64,000 bases of DNA from Streptomyces sp. NBC_00271. GTDB lineage: Bacteria > Actinomycetota > Actinomycetes > Streptomycetales > Streptomycetaceae. Positions 36,362-50,071 of this stretch are shown piece after piece (position 1 is the first letter of the stretch; the number at the start of each line of letters is the position of its first letter). The position numbers were made by a program, and so were the translations under genes. A model generated the notes under the pieces. That model ran no database searches, was not told the origin of the DNA, and saw nothing but the letters and a program-made list of their open reading frames with translations. The stretch lies in NCBI RefSeq assembly GCF_036178845.1, contig NZ_CP108070.1:3286001-3350000 (forward strand). Reading direction: 5' to 3'.

Positions 36362-37390
36362 TCAGAGCCCCAGCCGCGCCAGCGCCTTCCCCCCGTCCAG
36401 CTCGCACGCCCCGTCCCCCGCGGCCGTCCACGCCGCCGCGCACAGCGCCCGCAGCCCGTCGAGCGCCTCACCGTCGCCCGCCAGCTCCAGACGCTCATTC
36501 CCCGCCTGCGCCGTCCACCCGCCGCAGCGGAACCCGTCGCCCTCCTCCACGACCTCCGGCTGCCCGGTGAGCAGCCCGCGCAGATCGGCGTCCACATACG
36601 TCGGCCGGTGCTGCGGCGGGGCGGCGAGGAGCTGCGCGCCGTCCGTCACCCCGGTGAGCACGAGCAGCGAGTCCACCTCGCCGTTGAACGCGCCCTCGAT
36701 GTCCGTGTCCAGCCGGTCGCCGACCACCAGCGGCCGCTTCGCCCCGGTCCGCAGGATCGTCTCGCGGTGCATCGGGGGCAACGGCTTGCCCGCCACCTGC
36801 GGCTCGGCGCCCGTGGCGATGCGTACGACCTCCACCGCGGCCCCGTTCCCGGGCGCGATCCCCCGCGCGCTCGGGATCGTCAGGTCGGTGTTGGACGCGA
36901 ACCACGGCACCCCGCGCGCGACGGCGTAGGACGCCTCCGCGAAGCGCCCCCAGGGCAGGTCGGGCCCGCCGAACCCCTGGACGACCGCCGCCGGGTCGTC
37001 GTCCGCCGACTCGACCGGCTCGAGCCCGCGCTCGCGCAGCGCGACCCGCAGTCCCTCGCCGCCGATGACCAGCACGCGCGCACCGGCGGGCACCTGCTCG
37101 CTGATCAGCCGCGCCACGGCCTGCGCCGAGGTGATGACGTCATCGGCGTCCGTCGGTATGCCGAGCTCAGTCAGATGCTCCGCCACCGCATCGGGCGTAC
37201 GCAGCGCGTTATTCGTGACATACGCGAGGTGCAGCCCTCCCGAACGGGCCGTGCCCAGTGATTCCACGGCGTGCGCGATCGCGTTGCCGCCCGCGTACAC
37301 CACGCCGTCGAGATCGAGCAGAGCCGTGTCGTAGGCGTCACTCAGGGCCTGTTCACTGGCCTCGGGCCGGGTCCTGGCGGTCTGGCTCAT
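36362..37390 (-). CDS. HAD-superfamily hydrolase, class IIA (NagD/PGP-like)
   Basis: A 342-residue phosphatase. The nucleophile motif DLDGVVYAGG (D26, D28) is at the N-terminus, with the class IIA cap region and late motif KPLPPMHRE, VVGDRLDTDIEGAFN. Likely substrates are small phosphate esters or nucleotides. The ATG at 37390 follows GAGGAG. An extra C-terminal stretch after the HAD core (EEGDGFRCGGWTAQAGN onward, about 70 residues) is not part of the catalytic fold. The gene is divergent from the DUF1015 gene. Confidence 0.92.
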   Translation of the reverse strand: MSQTARTRPEASEQALSDAYDTALLDLDGVVYAGGNAIAHAVESLGTARSGGLHLAYVTNNALRTPDAVAEHLTELGIPTDADDVITSAQAVARLISEQVPAGARVLVIGGEGLRVALRERGLEPVESADDDPAAVVQGFGGPDLPWGRFAEASYAVARGVPWFASNTDLTIPSARGIAPGNGAAVEVVRIATGAEPQVAGKPLPPMHRETILRTGAKRPLVVGDRLDTDIEGAFNGEVDSLLVLTGVTDGAQLLAAPPQHRPTYVDADLRGLLTGQPEVVEEGDGFRCGGWTAQAGNERLELAGDGEALDGLRALCAAAWTAAGDGACELDGGKALARLGL

Positions 37391-37462
37391 TACGCATCGC
37401 TCCTCGTTCGATCTCTTTCCCCCGATCATCCCCCACAGCGTCTGCACACTTACGATGCCTCA

Positions 37463-38755
37463 ATGAACTATGCAGGTCCCGCGGAGGAAACCCCGGCGCG
37501 CAGCGGCCTCGAACTGACCCCGTTCCGGGGCCTGCGCTACGACCCCGACCGGGTCGGCAGCCTCGCCGCCGTGACATCTCCGCCGTACGACGTCATCGTC
37601 CGGCCGGACGGTCTGCTCCACCTCGAGTCCGCCGACCCGCACAACATCGTCAGGCTGATCCTCCCCCAGGACACGACCCCGACGGCCCGCAACCGCCAGG
37701 CGGCGGACACCCTGCACGACTGGGTGTCCGAAGGCGTCCTCGCCGCCGACCCCGAGCCGGGCCTGTACGTCTACGAGCAGCACGACGACGGGATGCTGCA
37801 ACGCGGCATCATCGGCGCCCTGCGCCTGTCGGAGCCGTCCGCCGGCGTCGTCCTCCCGCACGAGGACGTCATGCCGCACATCATCGCGGACCGCGCGGCC
37901 CTGATGCGTGCCACCTCGGCCAACCTCGAACCGCTGCTGCTGACCTACCGCGGCAACGGCTCCCGGGTCGGCACGGCCGCCGTCATCGAACGCGCCGCGG
38001 AGGGCGACCCCCTGCTCTCGACGACCACGGAGGACGGTTTCAGCCACCGCCTGTGGGCGATCACCGACCCGGCGGACCTGGCCGAGATCCAGACGGATCT
38101 CGGCCGGCACCAGGCTCTCATCGCGGACGGCCACCACCGCTGGGCGACATACCTGCGGCTACGCGCCGAGCACCCCTCCCCCAGCCCCTGGGACTACGGC
38201 CTCGTGCTCCTGGTGGACACCGCGCGCTACCCGCTCCGGGTCCGCGCGATCCACCGCCTGCTGCACAATCTGCCGGTCGCGGAGGCGCTGACCGCCCTCA
38301 CGGACTCGTTCCGCGTACGTCACCTCGACGTTCCGCTCCCCAAGGCCCTGGAGGCCCTCGCAGCGGCCGCCGCCGAGGGCAACGCCTTCCTCCTCGCGGG
38401 CGACGGCTCGTTCCACCTGGTCGACCGCCCCTCCCCGGAGCTCCTCGCCCGTACGGTCCCGGCGGACCGCCCCGAGGCCTGGCGCACCCTGGACGCGACC
38501 GTCCTGCACGCCACACTCCTGGCCCACATCTGGGGCATCCCCGAGGACTCGCCCGCCCACATCGCGTACATCCACGACACGGCCGCCACGGTGGAGAAGG
38601 CGGAGCGCGACGGCGGCACGGCCGTCCTGATGCACCCGGTCCGCGAGGAGGTCGTACGCGACCTCGCCCGCCAGGGCGTCACGATGCCCCGCAAGTCGAC
38701 GTCGTTCGGCCCGAAGCCGGCGTCGGGGCTGGTATTGCGGGCGCTTCCTGTCTGA
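37463..38755 (+). CDS. DUF1015 family protein
   Basis: A 430-residue protein of the DUF1015 family, function not established. Family blocks include LTPFRGLRYDP at the N-terminus, SPPYDVI, the YVYEQ segment, EDVMPHIIADR and the DGHHRWATYLRLR centre. No membrane segment or signal peptide. The ATG at 37463 has no obvious strong ribosome site. It is divergent from the HAD gene (72 bp apart), the two probably sharing a promoter region. This HAD-DUF1015 neighbour pair is common in Streptomyces as far as I recall. Confidence 0.9.
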   Translation: MNYAGPAEETPARSGLELTPFRGLRYDPDRVGSLAAVTSPPYDVIVRPDGLLHLESADPHNIVRLILPQDTTPTARNRQAADTLHDWVSEGVLAADPEPGLYVYEQHDDGMLQRGIIGALRLSEPSAGVVLPHEDVMPHIIADRAALMRATSANLEPLLLTYRGNGSRVGTAAVIERAAEGDPLLSTTTEDGFSHRLWAITDPADLAEIQTDLGRHQALIADGHHRWATYLRLRAEHPSPSPWDYGLVLLVDTARYPLRVRAIHRLLHNLPVAEALTALTDSFRVRHLDVPLPKALEALAAAAAEGNAFLLAGDGSFHLVDRPSPELLARTVPADRPEAWRTLDATVLHATLLAHIWGIPEDSPAHIAYIHDTAATVEKAERDGGTAVLMHPVREEVVRDLARQGVTMPRKSTSFGPKPASGLVLRALPV

Positions 38756-38800
38756 AGCACCCAGGCGAGGCGCCCAGGCGAAATACAGGGGCTGAAACGC

Positions 38801-38840
38801 CACGGGCGGCGGGATCCCTTCCGGAATCCCGCCGCCCGTG
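38801..38840. terminator. Bidirectional terminator, DUF1015/TPR genes
   Basis: A perfect 15-bp stem (38801-38815 with 38826-38840) and 10-nt loop between two convergent genes. Confidence 0.8.
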
Positions 38841-38861
38841 TCCTACGACCACCGCTGTACG

Positions 38862-41090
38862 TCAGCCCCGCGGAGCTTCGTCATCGTCGTCGGCCTCGAC
38901 GACCGGCTTGGTCTGCTCGGCCTCGACGATGTCGAAGTCATCATCGTCCTCGTCGTCCTCGGTCTCGATCTCGTCCTCGGCGTCGATCTCGTCCTCAGCC
39001 TCAGCTTCGGTCGCGACCTCGACCTCGACCTCGTCCTCGACGAGCGCGTCGACGAACTCGACGCCGTCCAGCTCGGCAAGCCGGTCGGAGGCGTCCGTGC
39101 TGCCGTCCTTGTCGGACTCGACGGCCTTCGCGAACCACTCGCGCGCCTCGTCCTCACGACCGGCGGCCAGCAGCGCGTCGGCGTAGGCGTAACGCAGCCG
39201 GGCCGTCCAGGGCTGTACGGAGTTCGAGGCGAGCTCCGGGCTCTGGAGCGTCACGATGGCCGCGTCGAGCTGCCCCATGTCGCGCCGGGCGCCGGCCGCC
39301 ACGAGCCGCATCTCGACCTGACCGGCCTTGTCCAGCTTGTGCACCTCGGGCGCACCCGCCATGTCCAGCGCCTTCTCGGGCCGGCCCAGGCCGCGCTCGC
39401 AGTCCGCCATGACGGGCCACAGGTCCACGTTCCCAGTCATACGGCGCGCCGCCCTGAACTCGGCGAGCGCCTCGCTGTACTTCTGGTTGGCGTACGCGGC
39501 GAACCCGGCCGCCTCGCGTACGGCGGCCACACGCGACGCCAGCCGCAGGGCGATCCTCGAGTACGCGTACGCGCCCTCGGGGTCCTCGTCGATGAGCCGG
39601 GCGACCATCACCAGGTTCCTGGAGACGTCCTCCGCAAGCCCCTTCGGCAGGCTGAGCAGTTCCTGCCGTACGTCGGCGTCGATCTCCTCGCCCGTGACGT
39701 CATCGGGGATCGGCAGCCGCTTGATCGGCTCACGGTCCCGGTCACGCTCGTCGCGGCCACGGAAGCCGCCACCGCGCCGGTCGTCGCCCCGACGGTCGTC
39801 ACGGCCCCGGAAGCCACCGGCGCCACCGGGGCGGCCGCCCCGGTCGTCACGACGGGGGCCACCACGTCCGCGGTCGTCGCGACCCCGGTCGTCGCGGGCA
39901 CGGAAACCGCCACCGCCACGGCTGTCGTCACGACGGTCGTCGCGCCGGTCGTCCCGCCTGTCGTCGCGACGGAAGGCCGGACGGTCGCCCTCACGACGGT
40001 CGTCACGGCGGAAGTCACTGCGGTCGTCGCGCCGGAAACCGCCGCCGCCGCCACCGCGGTTGTCGTCCCGACGGAACCCACCGCGGTCGTCGTCACGGCG
40101 CGGACCACTGCTGGGGCGGTCGTCGCGACGCGGGCCACTGCTGGGGCGGTCGTCACGGCGGAACCCACCGCGGTCGCCGCTGTCCCGACGATCATCACGG
40201 CGGTCATCGCGACGGAACCCACCGCGGTCGTCGTCACGACGGGGACCACTGCTGGGGCGGTCGTCGCGACGCGGGCCACTGCTGGGGCGGTCGTCACGGC
40301 GGAACGCCGGACGGTCCCCTTCGCGACGGAACCCGCCACGGTCGTCGCCCCGACGGTCATCACGCCGGAAGTCACCGCGATCGTCACGGCGGAACCCGCC
40401 GCGGTCGCCGCTGTCCCGACGGTCATCACGGCGATCGTCGCGACGGAAACCACCGCGGTCGTCGCCCCGGCGATCGTCACGCCGGTCGTCCCGACGGTCG
40501 TCACGGCGGAAGTCGTTGCGGTCGTCGCGCCGGAAGCCGCCGCCACCGCCACCGCGGTTGTCGTCCCGACGGAACCCACCGCGGTCGTCGTCACGGCGCG
40601 GACCACCACTAGGGCGGTCATCGCGGCGCGGACCACTGCTGGGGCGGTCATCGCGACGCGGGCCACTGCTGGGGCGGTCGTCACGGCGGAACGCCGGACG
40701 GTCCCCGTCCCGACGGACCCCACGGTCACGGTCGCGGTCGTCGCGGCGCGGACCACTCGTGGGTCGATCGTCACGGCGGAACGGCGGGCGACCGCCCCGG
40801 TCGCCCTCACGCCGGTCGTCACGGCCACGGAAACCGCCGCCGCCACGGTTGTCATCACGACGGCTGTCGTCACGACGGCTGTCGTCGCGCCGGAAACCGC
40901 CGCCGCCGGCACCGCGGTTGTCGTCCCGACGGAACCCACCGCGGTCGTCGTCGCGGCGCGGACCACCACTGGGGCGGTCGTCACGGCGGTCGTTGTCCCG
41001 GCGCGGACCTCCGCGGTAACCGCCGCGGTCACCACTGTCCCGGCGGCGCTGATCGCGCTCCGGACGCTCGTCGGGAGAGTTGGTGGACAT
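38862..41090 (-). CDS. TPR-like protein with long Arg/Asp/Gly repeat domain
   Basis: A 742-residue protein in three parts. Residues 1 to about 455 are low-complexity repeats of [22 protein letters not shown] and GGGGFRRDD. About 460-665 is a helical TPR-like domain (for example [24 protein letters not shown]). The final 75 residues are strongly acidic. Charge is therefore segregated: basic/acidic mixed N-terminus and Glu/Asp tail. ATG at 41090 follows GGAGTCACC. Direct repeats at 39.7-41.0 kb make it prone to copy-number change. Function is unknown; RNA binding or condensate formation is an inference from composition. Confidence 0.88.
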   Translation of the reverse strand: MSTNSPDERPERDQRRRDSGDRGGYRGGPRRDNDRRDDRPSGGPRRDDDRGGFRRDDNRGAGGGGFRRDDSRRDDSRRDDNRGGGGFRGRDDRREGDRGGRPPFRRDDRPTSGPRRDDRDRDRGVRRDGDRPAFRRDDRPSSGPRRDDRPSSGPRRDDRPSGGPRRDDDRGGFRRDDNRGGGGGGFRRDDRNDFRRDDRRDDRRDDRRGDDRGGFRRDDRRDDRRDSGDRGGFRRDDRGDFRRDDRRGDDRGGFRREGDRPAFRRDDRPSSGPRRDDRPSSGPRRDDDRGGFRRDDRRDDRRDSGDRGGFRRDDRPSSGPRRDDRPSSGPRRDDDRGGFRRDDNRGGGGGGFRRDDRSDFRRDDRREGDRPAFRRDDRRDDRRDDRRDDSRGGGGFRARDDRGRDDRGRGGPRRDDRGGRPGGAGGFRGRDDRRGDDRRGGGFRGRDERDRDREPIKRLPIPDDVTGEEIDADVRQELLSLPKGLAEDVSRNLVMVARLIDEDPEGAYAYSRIALRLASRVAAVREAAGFAAYANQKYSEALAEFRAARRMTGNVDLWPVMADCERGLGRPEKALDMAGAPEVHKLDKAGQVEMRLVAAGARRDMGQLDAAIVTLQSPELASNSVQPWTARLRYAYADALLAAGREDEAREWFAKAVESDKDGSTDASDRLAELDGVEFVDALVEDEVEVEVATEAEAEDEIDAEDEIETEDDEDDDDFDIVEAEQTKPVVEADDDDEAPRG
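39760..41060. repeat. Irregular tandem repeats inside the TPR-like gene
   Basis: About 1.3 kb of imperfect repeats of roughly 27-30 bp encoding RRDD/GGF/SSGP units. A frequent unit contains CCACTGCTGGGGCGGTCGTC (around 40105, 40135, 40246, 40276, 40627 and 40657). The repeats keep long open frames in all six frames. Confidence 0.85.
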
Positions 41091-41153
41091 GGTGACTCCT
41101 GTCATCGGTACCGCAAGTCATTCTCGCGCAGCCGGGTACCCGGCGCGCTTCGG

Positions 41154-41204
41154 AAAAACAAAAAAGGACCTCTGGTCCCAGCGAGTCGCTGGGACCAGAG
41201 GTCC
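41154..41204 (-). terminator. rRNA operon terminator
   Basis: On the minus strand a long GC-rich stem-loop (41204-41166, arms GGACCTCTGGTCCCAGC and its complement) is followed by a T-rich tract with two runs (41165-41154). It lies just after 5S rRNA. Confidence 0.93.
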
Positions 41205-41214
41205 TCCAAAGATT

Positions 41215-41333
41215 GTTCGGCGGCGTCCTACTCTCCCACAGGGTCCCCCCTGCAGTACCATCGGCGCTGTGAGGCTTAGCTTCCGGGTTCGGAATGTAAC
41301 CGGGCGTTTCCCTCACGCTATGACCACCGAAAC
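41215..41333 (-). rRNA. rrf: 5S ribosomal RNA
   Basis: On the minus strand the gene begins GTTTCGGTGGTCATAGCG and ends GTAGGACGCCGCCGAAC, about 119 nt, typical of Streptomyces 5S rRNA. Ends are estimated to within one or two bases. Confidence 0.95.
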
Positions 41334-41441
41334 CCTTTCAGACACCCCGCGATAAAGCGGGGTCTTGAACGGGCAGCGAACAAGCACACTATTCAATTGA
41401 TTAGTGGAACTGTTCAGCCAGCACAACCGTTCGTTGTCTGG

Positions 41442-41464
41442 GAACTACACAGTGGACGCGAGCA
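41442..41464 (-). other. 23S processing stem, 3' arm
   Basis: This 23-nt segment is complementary, with one G-U pair in the transcript, to 44595-44617 upstream of 23S rRNA. The arms would pair in the precursor and bracket 23S for RNase III cleavage. Confidence 0.75.
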
Positions 41465-41466
41465 AC

Positions 41467-46428
<4,962 letters not shown>

Positions 46429-46722
46429 ATGTTTTCCCGTAATCGGGACGACACCACGAGAGCGGAACCGAGGAGAGGAATAATCCCCCCGGTTCACAGC
46501 GTCCTCGCTGTGCGCCTGCCAGGCAGTGCCCGGCAGGACTTTTTCAAAGGAACCTCGCCCCAGCCGATCGGCCGGAGACGGGGTATCAACATATCTGGCG
46601 TTGATTTTTGGCACGCTGTTGAGTTCTCAAGGAACGGACGCTTCCTTTGTACTCACCCTCTCGGGCTTTCCTCCGGGCGCTTCCCTTCGGTCCTGCTGTC
46701 TTGCTTTGTTCTTGCGTTTCCG

Positions 46723-46728
46723 ACTCTA
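46723..46728 (-). promoter_or_regulatory. rRNA promoter -10 element, copy 1
   Basis: TAGAGT on the minus strand inside the context GTCTGATAGAGTCGGAA, repeated at 46805-46810; upstream both copies share AATCGGA and CGAAA blocks. No consensus TTGACA -35 is present, as known for several Streptomyces rrn promoters. Confidence 0.65.
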
Positions 46729-46804
46729 TCAGACCGTTTCGCGATCCGATTTCCTCGGTGCTTTCCAGGTTTCCGCTTTCGCGTTTCCCTTTCCGGCGGT
46801 TCCG

Positions 46805-46810
46805 ACTCTA
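46805..46810 (-). promoter_or_regulatory. rRNA promoter -10 element, copy 2
   Basis: Second TAGAGT in the same extended context as 46723-46728, 82 bp farther upstream. Confidence 0.65.
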
Positions 46811-46901
46811 TCAGACTCTTTCGTGTCCGATTCCCTGTCGGAGAGGGATTCTGTCTCCCGGCTTTGAATGCTTTCGCTTCGCGGCCTTTCGACATTCACT
46901 A

Positions 46902-46930
46902 CGCTAGCCGATTCCCTCGGCAACTCATAA
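46902..46930 (-). promoter_or_regulatory. Possible further rRNA promoter
   Basis: Minus strand TAGCGT (46907-46902) with TTATGA 17 nt upstream (46930-46925). Weaker than the others. Confidence 0.35.
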
Positions 46931-47063
46931 TCGAGTTCCGCGGGCCGGAATTCAGGCATGCAGGCACGCCGAATTCTCCCCCGCTGAGGGGAAGTCCTAG
47001 GTAGTGGGTTGGCCACTCCCGGCTGCAGGCTGAACGCCGTACCCGGTTCAAGCGGCTCGGGCT

Positions 47064-47092
47064 ACATTACGGACCCCCCAGGGGCGAGTCAA
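47064..47092 (-). promoter_or_regulatory. Outermost rRNA promoter, vegetative type
   Basis: Minus strand -35 TTGACT (47092-47087), 17-nt spacer and -10 TAATGT (47069-47064), close to the principal sigma consensus. The -35 overlaps the mpg stop codon at 47089-47091. Confidence 0.75.
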
Positions 47093-47730
47093 GTTGAGCG
47101 ACGGCGTGGCGTGTGGGCTCGATAAGGGCTCACGGTGGGGTCGTTGGCTACCCAGAAGCGCCAGGGGTGGACGCCCCCGTCGCCGGCCACTCCGGTACGC
47201 GGACCGTTGCGTACCTGGTCGGAGTGGACGGGGGTGCCCGTCAGGAGGGTCAGCGGGGAGCCCTCGGGGCCGCAGGCGTCGGCGCCGTCGAGGGCCCTGT
47301 CCACGCCGAGGGCCGTGGCCAGGCGCGCGGGCCCTTTGGCCAGTTCCTTGTCATTTCGGGCCGAGAGCCGACGTTTGCGAGCGAGTTCGGCGCCCTCGAT
47401 GATCTCCCCGGCACGGAGGAGCACCCCGCTCGGGTTGCCCTCGGGACCACACACCAGGTTCATGCAGAACCACATGCCGTAGGTGAAGTAGACGTATACG
47501 TGCCCGGGCGGACCGAACATCACGTCGTTGCGGGCCGTGCGGCCGCGATAGGCGTGGGAGCCGGGGTCGTTCGGGCCGTCGTACGCCTCCACCTCCGTGA
47601 GACGGAGCTCGATCGGACCGTCCGGTGTCGTGTGCACGAGGATGCGCCCCAGCAGGTCGGGGGCGACCTCCAGCACGGGGCGGTCGAAGAAGTCCCGGGT
47701 GATGGGCGTACGGTCAGGGGCCGCGATCAT
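47089..47730 (-). CDS. mpg: DNA-3-methyladenine glycosylase, AAG/Mpg family
   Basis: Mpg excises alkylated purines to start base excision repair. The 213-residue protein has the family blocks [44 protein letters not shown] (catalytic Glu in EVEAY) and [16 protein letters not shown]. Length is normal. Its stop codon overlaps the -35 of the rRNA promoter, so read-through from mpg enters the rRNA leader. Confidence 0.95.
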   Translation of the reverse strand: MIAAPDRTPITRDFFDRPVLEVAPDLLGRILVHTTPDGPIELRLTEVEAYDGPNDPGSHAYRGRTARNDVMFGPPGHVYVYFTYGMWFCMNLVCGPEGNPSGVLLRAGEIIEGAELARKRRLSARNDKELAKGPARLATALGVDRALDGADACGPEGSPLTLLTGTPVHSDQVRNGPRTGVAGDGGVHPWRFWVANDPTVSPYRAHTPRRRST

Positions 47731-47967
47731 GGCGTACGAGCGTAGTCCAGTCGCCCGGACGGATGCGGCCGGGTGAGGGACTGTGCCGTACGGGCCCGCA
47801 CGCGTGCGTTGTCCGTACGAGCCCGTACGTGTCTACGGGTGGTCAGGGACCGTCCTCCTTGTAAGGGTGAGGGCGTGGAACCGGCCGCGGTCGGATCGCG
47901 TTTGTAGGGATCAGGGATCCAGACGGATGTACGACGGAACACAGGCGCTGCCTGGGGAGGAAGAAAC
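47731..47967. other. Divergent intergenic region, mpg/spo0M
   Basis: No gene in 237 bp. It contains an imperfect direct repeat (CCGTACG-GGCCCG and CCGTACGAGCCCGTACG, about 47788-47828) and no clear consensus promoter. Confidence 0.5.
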
Positions 47968-48753
47968 ATGGGGTTCAAGCGGCTGCTTGCGAGCCTGGGA
48001 GCCGGTGGGGCTTCGGTCGAGACGGTGCTGACCGAGGTCAACGTCGTTCCGGGTGGTGTCGTGCAGGGTGAGGTGCGGATCCAGGGCGGGTCCGTGAACC
48101 AGGCCATCGAGGGGCTGTCGGTCGGGCTCCAGGCCAAGGTCGAGGTCGAGGGGCACGACGACCAGGAGTACAAGCAGGACATCGAGTTCACCAAGCTGCG
48201 GCTCGGTGGGGCCTTCGAGCTGCAGGCCGGTGCCGTGCACGCCGTTCCCTTCGGGCTCGAGATCCCGTGGGAGACGCCGATCACCACGATCGACGGGCAG
48301 GCGCTGCGGGGCATGCACATCGGTGTGACCACCGAGCTGGAGATCGCGCGTGCCGTGGACTCCGGTGACCTGGACCCGATCAACGTGCACCCGCTGCCGG
48401 CGCAGCAGGCGATCCTGAACGCCTTCATCCAGCTGGGCTTCCGCTTCAAGAACGCGGACATGGAGCGCGGTCACATCCGGGGCACCCGGCAGAAGCTGCC
48501 GTTCTACCAGGAGATCGAGTTCTTCCCGCCGTCGCAGTACCGCGGGCTGAACCAGGTCGAGCTGAGCTTCGTCGCGGACGACCACGAGATGGACGTCATC
48601 CTGGAGATGGACAAGAAGCCGGGCCTCTTCAGTGAGGGCAGCGACTCGTACCGCTCCTTCCGGGTGGGGCTGCACGACTACCAGGGCACGGACTGGGCCG
48701 CGTACCTGAACCAGTGGCTGTCCGAGGTCGGCAGCAAGCGCAGCTGGTTCTAG
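47968..48753 (+). CDS. Spo0M-like sporulation control protein (arrestin-like fold)
   Basis: A 261-residue protein of the SpoOM family with an N-terminal arrestin-like beta domain (GFKRLLASLGAGGASVETVL, VVQGEVRIQGG) and PFGLEIPWETPIT. In Bacillus Spo0M affects sporulation onset and cytoskeletal behaviour; actinobacterial function is less known. GGGGAGG precedes the ATG. No membrane segment. The PEBP-family gene follows 39 bp later on the same strand. Confidence 0.9.
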   Translation: MGFKRLLASLGAGGASVETVLTEVNVVPGGVVQGEVRIQGGSVNQAIEGLSVGLQAKVEVEGHDDQEYKQDIEFTKLRLGGAFELQAGAVHAVPFGLEIPWETPITTIDGQALRGMHIGVTTELEIARAVDSGDLDPINVHPLPAQQAILNAFIQLGFRFKNADMERGHIRGTRQKLPFYQEIEFFPPSQYRGLNQVELSFVADDHEMDVILEMDKKPGLFSEGSDSYRSFRVGLHDYQGTDWAAYLNQWLSEVGSKRSWF

Positions 48754-48792
48754 GCTCGGGTCGAGAGATTCCACCGTTCAGGAGGTTCTGAC

Positions 48793-49326
48793 GTGACCGA
48801 GCTCAAGAGGCCGCCGCTTCCCCATGACTTCCATCCGCCCGTTCCGGCCTTCACGGTCACCAGTGAGGACGTCGAGTCGGGCGGGGTACTGAAGGACGCT
48901 CAGGTCTACGCGGCCGGGAACACCTCGCCGCAGCTGAGCTGGGAGGGCTTCCCGCCGGAGACCAAGAGCTTCGCCGTGACCTGCTTCGATCCGGACGCCC
49001 CTACGGGGAGCGGGTTCTGGCACTGGGTGGTGTTCGACATTCCGGCTTCGGTGACGGAACTGCCGACGGGTGCGGGCAGCGGCAAGTTCGAGGGACTGCC
49101 GGAGGGTGCCGTTCAGGTGCGCAACGACTACGGGTCCAAGGACTTCGGTGGCGCCGCGCCGCCGGCCGGGGATCCCGCGCACCGGTATGTTTTCACGGTG
49201 TACGCCGTGGATCAGGAGAAGCTCGGTCCCGACGCGGAGGTGTCGCCGGCCGTCGTGGGATTCAATCTGCGGTTCCACACGCTGGCGCGCGCCCAGCTGA
49301 TGGGAGAGTACGCGTCGCCCGCGTAA
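48793..49326 (+). CDS. YbhB/YbcL family (PEBP, Raf-kinase-inhibitor-like) protein
   Basis: A 177-residue phosphatidylethanolamine-binding-protein fold. Ligand-pocket motifs are [21 protein letters not shown] (split here: DPDAPTGSG and HWVVFDIP), [22 protein letters not shown] start after AGGAGG with seven-base spacing. Function in bacteria is unknown; it is cytoplasmic (no signal). Probably co-transcribed with spo0M-like gene. Confidence 0.94.
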   Translation: MTELKRPPLPHDFHPPVPAFTVTSEDVESGGVLKDAQVYAAGNTSPQLSWEGFPPETKSFAVTCFDPDAPTGSGFWHWVVFDIPASVTELPTGAGSGKFEGLPEGAVQVRNDYGSKDFGGAAPPAGDPAHRYVFTVYAVDQEKLGPDAEVSPAVVGFNLRFHTLARAQLMGEYASPA

Positions 49327-49484
49327 AGCGGTGAAGACTCACGTTCACTGAACGTTTGCCCGCCTCTGGTCTTGGAAGTGATCAGGGGCGGGCATTTTTA
49401 TTGCGTTGTCCATCTCGGCGTGCCCGGCCAGAGTTGATCCAAGCCCGCCAGGGGGTGGGCCGGTGCGCACGGGAGGTGGGCTGG

Positions 49485-49991
49485 ATGCGGGACACGCTGG
49501 TTCTGAACGCGAGCTTTGAGCCGCTGTCGACGGTGACGTTGAACCGAGCCGTCGTTCTGGTGCTGCAGGACAAGGCTGTTGTCGAGCAGGCCCACCCCGA
49601 ACTCCGTATGCGCGGCGCCGCGCTGGACATACCCGTGCCCCGAGTCATAAGGCTCTGCAGGTATGTAAGGGTGCCTTTCCGAAGACAAGCGCCGTGGTCG
49701 AGGCGCGGTGTGCTGGTGCGCGACCAGCACAGGTGCGCGTACTGCGGAAGGCGGGCGACGACGGTCGACCACGTGGTGCCGCGCGCGCAGGGCGGTCAGG
49801 ACTCCTGGCTGAACACGGTGGCGTCCTGCGCCGAGGACAATCACCGCAAGGCGGCCCGGACTCCGGAGCAGGCGGGTATGCCGCTGCTGCGGCAGCCGTT
49901 CGAGCCGACGCCCGCGGACGCGATGCTGCTGGCGCTGGGCCGTGACGACCTCGACGCCCTCCCGGAGTGGCTGGCCCAACCCGCAGCGTAG
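49485..49991 (+). CDS. HNH endonuclease family protein
   Basis: A 168-residue protein with the common Streptomyces layout: an N-terminal region (TLVLNASFEPLSTVTLNRAVVL) and an HNH zinc-type domain, CAYCGRRATTVDHVVP...N...CAEDN, with the metal-site residues in place. The ATG at 49485 follows GGGAGGTG. This chromosomal single-copy type (SCO-like IETS-type HNH family) has no known target; a housekeeping rather than mobile role is suggested by lack of mobile neighbours. Confidence 0.92.
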   Translation: MRDTLVLNASFEPLSTVTLNRAVVLVLQDKAVVEQAHPELRMRGAALDIPVPRVIRLCRYVRVPFRRQAPWSRRGVLVRDQHRCAYCGRRATTVDHVVPRAQGGQDSWLNTVASCAEDNHRKAARTPEQAGMPLLRQPFEPTPADAMLLALGRDDLDALPEWLAQPAA

Positions 49992-50004
49992 GCCCGGCAG
50001 TTCC

Positions 50005-50059
50005 TACGACGATGGGGCCCACCTCCGCCGAAAGGCAGGAGGTGGGCCCCATCGTCGTA
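50005..50059. terminator. Bidirectional terminator, HNH/SPFH genes
   Basis: A perfect 22-bp inverted repeat with an 11-nt loop between convergent genes. Confidence 0.9.
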
Positions 50060-50071
50060 GGGACCAGGGCG

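Larger units (their letters stand above)
46429..47088 (-). other. rRNA leader and promoter region
   Basis: No protein gene. It holds the tandem rRNA promoters and the leader, including GAGAACTCAACAGCG (around 46620), a conserved leader segment upstream of Streptomyces 16S. The stretch is AT-richer than its surroundings and contains two near-copies of a promoter-like unit 82 bp apart. Confidence 0.8.

Noticed and set aside
39760..41060. CRISPR-like array
   Set aside because: Repeats are imperfect, of varying length and coding for RDD units; there are no unique spacers or cas genes.
38838..41279. Long plus-strand and second minus-strand frames across the TPR-like gene
   Set aside because: Their open reading is explained by the repeat unit being stop-free in all frames; no ribosome site or domain is seen.
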